From the NCBI GenBank assembly GCA_003229095.1, contig QIHS01000433.1, positions 1 through 10,049 on the forward strand: a stretch of DNA of 10,049 bases. The letters run 5' to 3'. The stretch comes from Woeseia sp. (GTDB taxonomy: Bacteria; Pseudomonadota; Gammaproteobacteria; Steroidobacterales; Woeseiaceae). The notes beneath the pieces are model-generated. The model made no database searches and was not told the DNA's origin. It was given only the letters and a program-made list of their open reading frames with translations. Of the stretch, positions 6,127-10,049 are shown piece by piece. The number at the start of each line of letters is the position of its first letter. Position 1 is the stretch's first letter. A program made the translations under genes and the position numbers.

Positions 6127-6822
6127 ATGAAACGATATTTTTTTGCTGGATTCATCGTATTCCTGTGTGTATTGGTGCTTGCGGTTCCAGGGGTGACATT
6201 GAGTGGTATTTCCGGATCTGTCTGGAATGGCAGCGCTGCCGAAGGCCTTGCCGGTGGTGCATACATTCGGGACATATCGTGGCGACTCAAGCCCCTGACT
6301 TTGTTTACCGGCAAACTGACCTTCGCAACCTCCAGCAAACCGGTGTCCGGTTCTCTGGTTGCAGACGTTGCCATCGGGTTTGATGGCGATCTGACCTTAT
6401 CCAACCTGTCTGGCAACGTGCCGCTCGATCTCATACACCAGTCGCTGCAGGACAGTGGCATCAGCGGTGATGTCGCTCTCAATTTCGCAACCCTTGTACT
6501 ACAAAACGGTGTACCCATCATTGCGCAGGGAGATATCAGAATTGCCAATTTCTATATCGCACAATTGTCGTCGGTTCCACTCGGCGAATTTCGTGTGGAC
6601 TTTCGAACGACTGACAATGGTATCGTCGGCGAGTTGGACGATGTATCAGGTGTCCTTGACGTCGACGGCGTTATTTCCCTGAAACCAGATCGACGATACA
6701 GCGTAATCGGTGAAGTAGCTGCCCGTACAAATGCCCCACCCTCTGTTGCCGGTCAGCTCCGTTACCTTGGGAGTCCAAATGAACGCGGCATGAGCGAATT
6801 TCGCCTCGAAGGCGAAATCTGA
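6127..6822 (+). CDS. gspN: T2SS accessory inner-membrane protein GspN
   Basis: GspN is an accessory component found in only part of the T2SS loci; its exact role is not settled. The 231-residue protein has one N-terminal membrane segment or uncleaved signal anchor at about 5-21 and a periplasmic remainder. The family features visible are GSVWNGSA (30-37), the DISWRLKPLTLFTGKL segment (about 49-64), and beta-rich repeats of alternating hydrophobic residues through to the end. The start is ATG 6127 without a clear Shine-Dalgarno. It is the last gene of the operon; a 9-bp inverted repeat overlaps its final codons, and the helicase gene converges 26 bases further on. Its position after gspM supports the assignment. 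Confidence 0.9.
   Translation: MKRYFFAGFIVFLCVLVLAVPGVTLSGISGSVWNGSAAEGLAGGAYIRDISWRLKPLTLFTGKLTFATSSKPVSGSLVADVAIGFDGDLTLSNLSGNVPLDLIHQSLQDSGISGDVALNFATLVLQNGVPIIAQGDIRIANFYIAQLSSVPLGEFRVDFRTTDNGIVGELDDVSGVLDVDGVISLKPDRRYSVIGEVAARTNAPPSVAGQLRYLGSPNERGMSEFRLEGEI
6798..6818. terminator. Perfect 9-bp inverted repeat at the convergent end of gspN and the helicase gene
   Basis: ATTTCGCCT and AGGCGAAAT flank a 3-base loop (CGA), ending just before the gspN stop codon. A hairpin between two convergent genes could act as a two-way terminator, but no T-run follows it on either strand apart from the A/T bases inside the stem. Function is inferred from position and symmetry only. Confidence 0.3.
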
Positions 6823-6848
6823 CCGAGACAACTGGTGAAATATGCGGG

Positions 6849-9800
6849 CTACTGACCGTTGGATACGGACACTTCGCAAAAGGCCTGTAGCATTGGAAAA
6901 TACAACGCGGTCTTCACCTCATTCCCCGACAAATCAGCGTATAACGATGCATATTTTGCAAGTTGTGGGCGATATCGATCCGATTCCTGGCGAAGAAATC
7001 CACTGAGATCTCCACCCTCATGCGTGCTGGTTTTGTAGTCGACGATCCAATGCGTCCCGTCGTCGTCAATGCAAACTCTATCGATGATGATGGACTCTTT
7101 GCGCCCCTCGATCATGCCGGTCACTGCTAATTCTGATATCCCTTCGCCGAGCAACAACCAGCGGCCCTTGTCATCGCTAAGAATACCGGCAATTGCCGCC
7201 TCTGCACGGTCGCACACATCGCTTAGTTGTTCCCGGTTGACACCAGCATCGATTGCCCAGCGCTGCGTGATCGCCCGAATGGCGGCAGAATCGAGGTCGT
7301 CAATTTTGACCAGGCCGTCACTGATTTGCTGAAACCAGCGGTGAACAATCGTACCGGCGAGCCTCGCCGAAGACCCCACCCAGTAGAATTCAACCTTCTT
7401 TTCATCCTCCACTATCTCAGGCCCTACGCCGGCACCCTCGCCAGGAAGTTTCGCCGCCACAGGTGCACACCAGACATCTCGAAATCGTCGTAATGCTGGA
7501 TTCACAAGGTGATCCGGCGTGTCGCTGGTTTGCTTGTCGGCTGTTGTTTCGCGCCACAGGTCGAATGCAGGTCCGTAATCAACTTCAATTGCCGGCCACA
7601 ATCGATGCAACAAAGAGCCGCGTACTGGCACCTTGTAATTCTCACCATCCGCTGCGACGCCAACATTGCCGATCAGGTGCAAGGATTTTTTCGCGCGAGT
7701 ACAGGCGACGTAAAGCAAACGATCGAGCTCAAGCTTGTCTTTGTCTGCCTCAGTGGCTTCAATAAACCGGTGCAACGGGTCGTATTCAATTTCCGATCGT
7801 GGGCCAACCGGACTGATAATCATCTGGCTATTGCCGGACGTTCCTGGCAACTGCAGCCAGCTCAGGACTTTCCGATCACGAGGTCGTGTCTTTCGTCCCA
7901 ACCCGGGCAGCACAACATGGTCAAACTGCAATCCTTTGGCCTTATGCATCGTCATGATCTGCACTTTGCAAGATGGGCCGGCCACGCTCGACACACGTTC
8001 ACTATCGAGTTTGTGCTCCAACTCCCGAACATCGTCCAGTGATCCGGCGATTTCTATATTCTCGAGCGCGGACAAATACTGGCAGGCGTTTTCCAGTTGC
8101 CCTTCGTTCCTGAGCAATGACGGCCCACCCAATCCGAACCACGCGAGTTCAACCCGGTCGCGTAACGACATGGTTGCGTTTCGTTGTCGATGAGGTTTTA
8201 TCAAGTCTAAAAAACGCTGCAAAATTGCAACGCCGTCATCTGACATAAAAGTAAGGCGCTCCGGGTCCGCGCAGAGCTCGAGCACTGTTCGATCAGTGTC
8301 ATTGCGCACGAGTGCGTGTAAATCCGACCAGCAAAGACCCGTCCACGGACCTCGCAAGAGTGCAAGCCAGGCCAACCTGTCACCTTCGTGACAAAGGGCC
8401 CGGGTCAACGCGATCAAGTCAATGACCTCGGGCAGATCCGTTAAACGGTCGATTTCAATGGACTGATACTCGATGCTCGCCAACCTGAGTGCTGGCAGCA
8501 GTTCAGCGAGTTGCGTCCGACTGCGAACAAGAATGGCGATGGTCTCGTTCTTATTTTCAGACAAGTCGCCGGACAAAATACTCTCCAGCACGCCCACGGT
8601 GCAGGCGGCCTCTTCCGCACCGCCCGCATTGAACAAAGGATGCACGGTACATCGCCCTGCATCCGCTTGTTGTGGCACGGGCACCGATTCGGAATAGGAA
8701 ATTGCACCAACGGAAATATCATCTTTGAACGGCATAACCTGCGCAAAAACAGTGTTAAACCAGTGCACCAGGTTCTCGCCCGAGCGAAAGTTTCTCCTTA
8801 GCAACAATGGTTCAAGTCGGATGTCGCCAATACCTTTTTTCCTTGCTTGAAGAAATTCGCCAACCTCCGCATCCCTGAAGCGGTAGATTGACTGCATCGG
8901 GTCTCCCACACAAAAAACGGTGCGGCCATCATCCGCAGACCACCCTGCTGTCAGCTTTTCCAATAACGCGTATTGCCCGATTGATGTGTCCTGCATTTCA
9001 TCGATCAACAGATGCTGCACACGATAGTCAAGCACCATTGCAACTTCGCCAGGCGCATCGGAAGACCCGAGCGCATGAATCGCTGAAAGCGCGACTTCGG
9101 TGTGGTCTTTGACAGCGCGTTCGCCAAACATGCGCCGCAATTCGGCAGCTGCTGAGGGCAATACAATGAACAGGGATAATAAGACCTGCCACTGATCGTC
9201 ACTGTACTGCGACGCGGGCAGAGTGCGCGATCTGTCCAGGCTGTCGCGCAGGATGTGGCGACTATGCAGCGTCACGATCATCTCGTAGAGCCCGGCTTTC
9301 TGCCCCGCATCGCCCGCCGGAAAGCCGTCGTTCTTGTTAATGCTTTTTCGCCATGAGCCATCTTTGATCAGCAAAATATTAGCGATCGCCTGCCATAAAT
9401 GCCGCTCGCTCGAAATCGGTGCTGGCAATGTCCTGGCATCGTGAAACGCGGTCAGTGGATGATCCAGGCGGCCATCTGCAATCAGGTTGCCTGCGGCATA
9501 GCGCAAATATTGCAGCAACTCATCATGGCATTCATCGGGCAATTGAGAACTTAGTCCAGCGAGTTGGCCGTCGACGATATCCTCAATGCTGTTTTCAAGT
9601 GTCCTTCGTGCTGCGCTGGCCTCTTTTGCGCTCATCGATCTGGCGCCGGTAATGGGCAACCATTGCTCGCGAGAGGCGAGCATTCGTGCGATGTAGTCAA
9701 TGTACAGACTGGTATTGTTGTCGAGGTGCTTGAGTGCGCATTCCACGCACTGGCCGGCGTCACCGTCTACTGTCAGATAGTCCAACGTGGCAGCGGCGGC

Positions 9801-10049
9801 ATCGCGATAAAGCGCATTCATTTCAGCATCGGCGATTGTGGTGCCGGCTCCACCCAGACCGGCGGTGAGTGGCAAAGATCTTGCAATACCGGCACCAAAT
9901 GCATCGACAGTATCTATTCGCATCCGGCCCGGTGAACTGATGAGTTGCCAGTCTTCAGCACTGTCTCTCTCGATAACCGCCTTTGCGGCGTCCAGGGTAA
10001 ATTGTTCGTAGTCGGTTTCGCCTGCAATACCGTCACGGGCCTTTCGCAA
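6849..10049 (-). CDS. UvrD/AddA-type ATP-dependent helicase with C-terminal PD-(D/E)XK nuclease (partial, N-terminus beyond right edge)
   Basis: This is an SF1A helicase-nuclease of the AddA/RecB group, which processes DNA double-strand ends for recombinational repair. Numbering the 1066 visible residues from the right edge: motif II (Walker B) DEMQDTS at 350-356, motif III GDPMQSIYRFRD at 382-393, motif IV LLLRRNFRSGENL shortly after (about 410-422), motif V TMHKAKGLQFDHV at about 700-712, and motif VI LLYVACTRAKKSL at about 777-790. The C-terminal nuclease has GTIVH with His903, IIDRV with Asp990, DYKTS with Asp1004 and Lys1006, and a final QLAKY, all as in AddA. The Walker A region is missing beyond the edge, probably about 80-100 residues; the TTG at the edge is not the real start. 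No frameshift is visible. The partner AddB-like nuclease would lie upstream, outside the window. It converges on gspN with 26 bases between. Confidence 0.92.
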   Translation of the reverse strand: MRKARDGIAGETDYEQFTLDAAKAVIERDSAEDWQLISSPGRMRIDTVDAFGAGIARSLPLTAGLGGAGTTIADAEMNALYRDAAAATLDYLTVDGDAGQCVECALKHLDNNTSLYIDYIARMLASREQWLPITGARSMSAKEASAARRTLENSIEDIVDGQLAGLSSQLPDECHDELLQYLRYAAGNLIADGRLDHPLTAFHDARTLPAPISSERHLWQAIANILLIKDGSWRKSINKNDGFPAGDAGQKAGLYEMIVTLHSRHILRDSLDRSRTLPASQYSDDQWQVLLSLFIVLPSAAAELRRMFGERAVKDHTEVALSAIHALGSSDAPGEVAMVLDYRVQHLLIDEMQDTSIGQYALLEKLTAGWSADDGRTVFCVGDPMQSIYRFRDAEVGEFLQARKKGIGDIRLEPLLLRRNFRSGENLVHWFNTVFAQVMPFKDDISVGAISYSESVPVPQQADAGRCTVHPLFNAGGAEEAACTVGVLESILSGDLSENKNETIAILVRSRTQLAELLPALRLASIEYQSIEIDRLTDLPEVIDLIALTRALCHEGDRLAWLALLRGPWTGLCWSDLHALVRNDTDRTVLELCADPERLTFMSDDGVAILQRFLDLIKPHRQRNATMSLRDRVELAWFGLGGPSLLRNEGQLENACQYLSALENIEIAGSLDDVRELEHKLDSERVSSVAGPSCKVQIMTMHKAKGLQFDHVVLPGLGRKTRPRDRKVLSWLQLPGTSGNSQMIISPVGPRSEIEYDPLHRFIEATEADKDKLELDRLLYVACTRAKKSLHLIGNVGVAADGENYKVPVRGSLLHRLWPAIEVDYGPAFDLWRETTADKQTSDTPDHLVNPALRRFRDVWCAPVAAKLPGEGAGVGPEIVEDEKKVEFYWVGSSARLAGTIVHRWFQQISDGLVKIDDLDSAAIRAITQRWAIDAGVNREQLSDVCDRAEAAIAGILSDDKGRWLLLGEGISELAVTGMIEGRKESIIIDRVCIDDDGTHWIVDYKTSTHEGGDLSGFLRQESDRYRPQLAKYASLYADLSGNEVKTALYFPMLQAFCEVSVSNGQ

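Noticed and set aside
7509..8193. Plus-strand open frames of 150-177 residues inside the helicase region
   Set aside because: They are antisense to helicase motifs V and VI and have no recognisable features.
10047..10049. TTG at the right edge as the helicase start
   Set aside because: The family needs a Walker A region before this point; the frame is still open at the edge, so the gene is simply cut by the window.

Overview
The window looks like chromosomal DNA from a gammaproteobacterium with moderately high G+C. The evidence is a FabD close to the E. coli protein, a type II secretion system (T2SS) pseudopilin operon in canonical order, a rhombosortase, and an AddA/RecB-type helicase-nuclease of the kind seen in gammaproteobacteria. 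I cannot name the genus. Coding density is very high: no stretch over 90 bases lacks a gene, and I see no tRNA, rRNA, insertion sequence or CRISPR array.

Layout. Positions 1-614 (minus) hold the first 204 residues of fabD (malonyl-CoA:ACP transacylase), which runs off the left edge. Positions 658-1281 (minus) hold rrtA, a rhombosortase, the rhomboid-type intramembrane serine protease that processes GlyGly-CTERM proteins exported by the T2SS. An 84-base divergent spacer follows. Positions 1366-6822 (plus) hold one tightly packed T2SS operon, gspG-H-I-J-K-L-M-N, with gaps of at most 18 bases or 4-base overlaps apart from the disrupted gspH/gspI junction. Positions 6849-10049 (minus) hold a long helicase gene with a C-terminal PD-(D/E)XK nuclease domain; it converges on gspN and runs off the right edge without its N-terminal Walker A region.

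How the genes fit together. GspG is the major pseudopilin. GspH, I, J and K are the minor pseudopilins, with I-J-K forming the tip. GspL and GspM anchor the inner-membrane platform to the ATPase GspE, and GspN is an accessory inner-membrane protein. The secretin (GspD), GspC, the ATPase (GspE) and the platform protein (GspF) are not here, so this is a partial T2SS locus. The rhombosortase acts on a class of T2SS substrates, so its placement back-to-back with the pseudopilin operon makes functional sense. fabD and the helicase appear to be unrelated neighbours.

Main oddities. gspH carries a frameshift near 2290-2297 (probably a small deletion) that cuts off its conserved C-terminal end; the lost tail is still readable in another frame up to 2393. 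GspJ has Ala instead of Gly just before the prepilin cleavage site. rrtA has no visible ribosome binding site and may be leaderless. fabD has no fabH directly upstream. Half of the genes with a visible start appear to use GTG or TTG.
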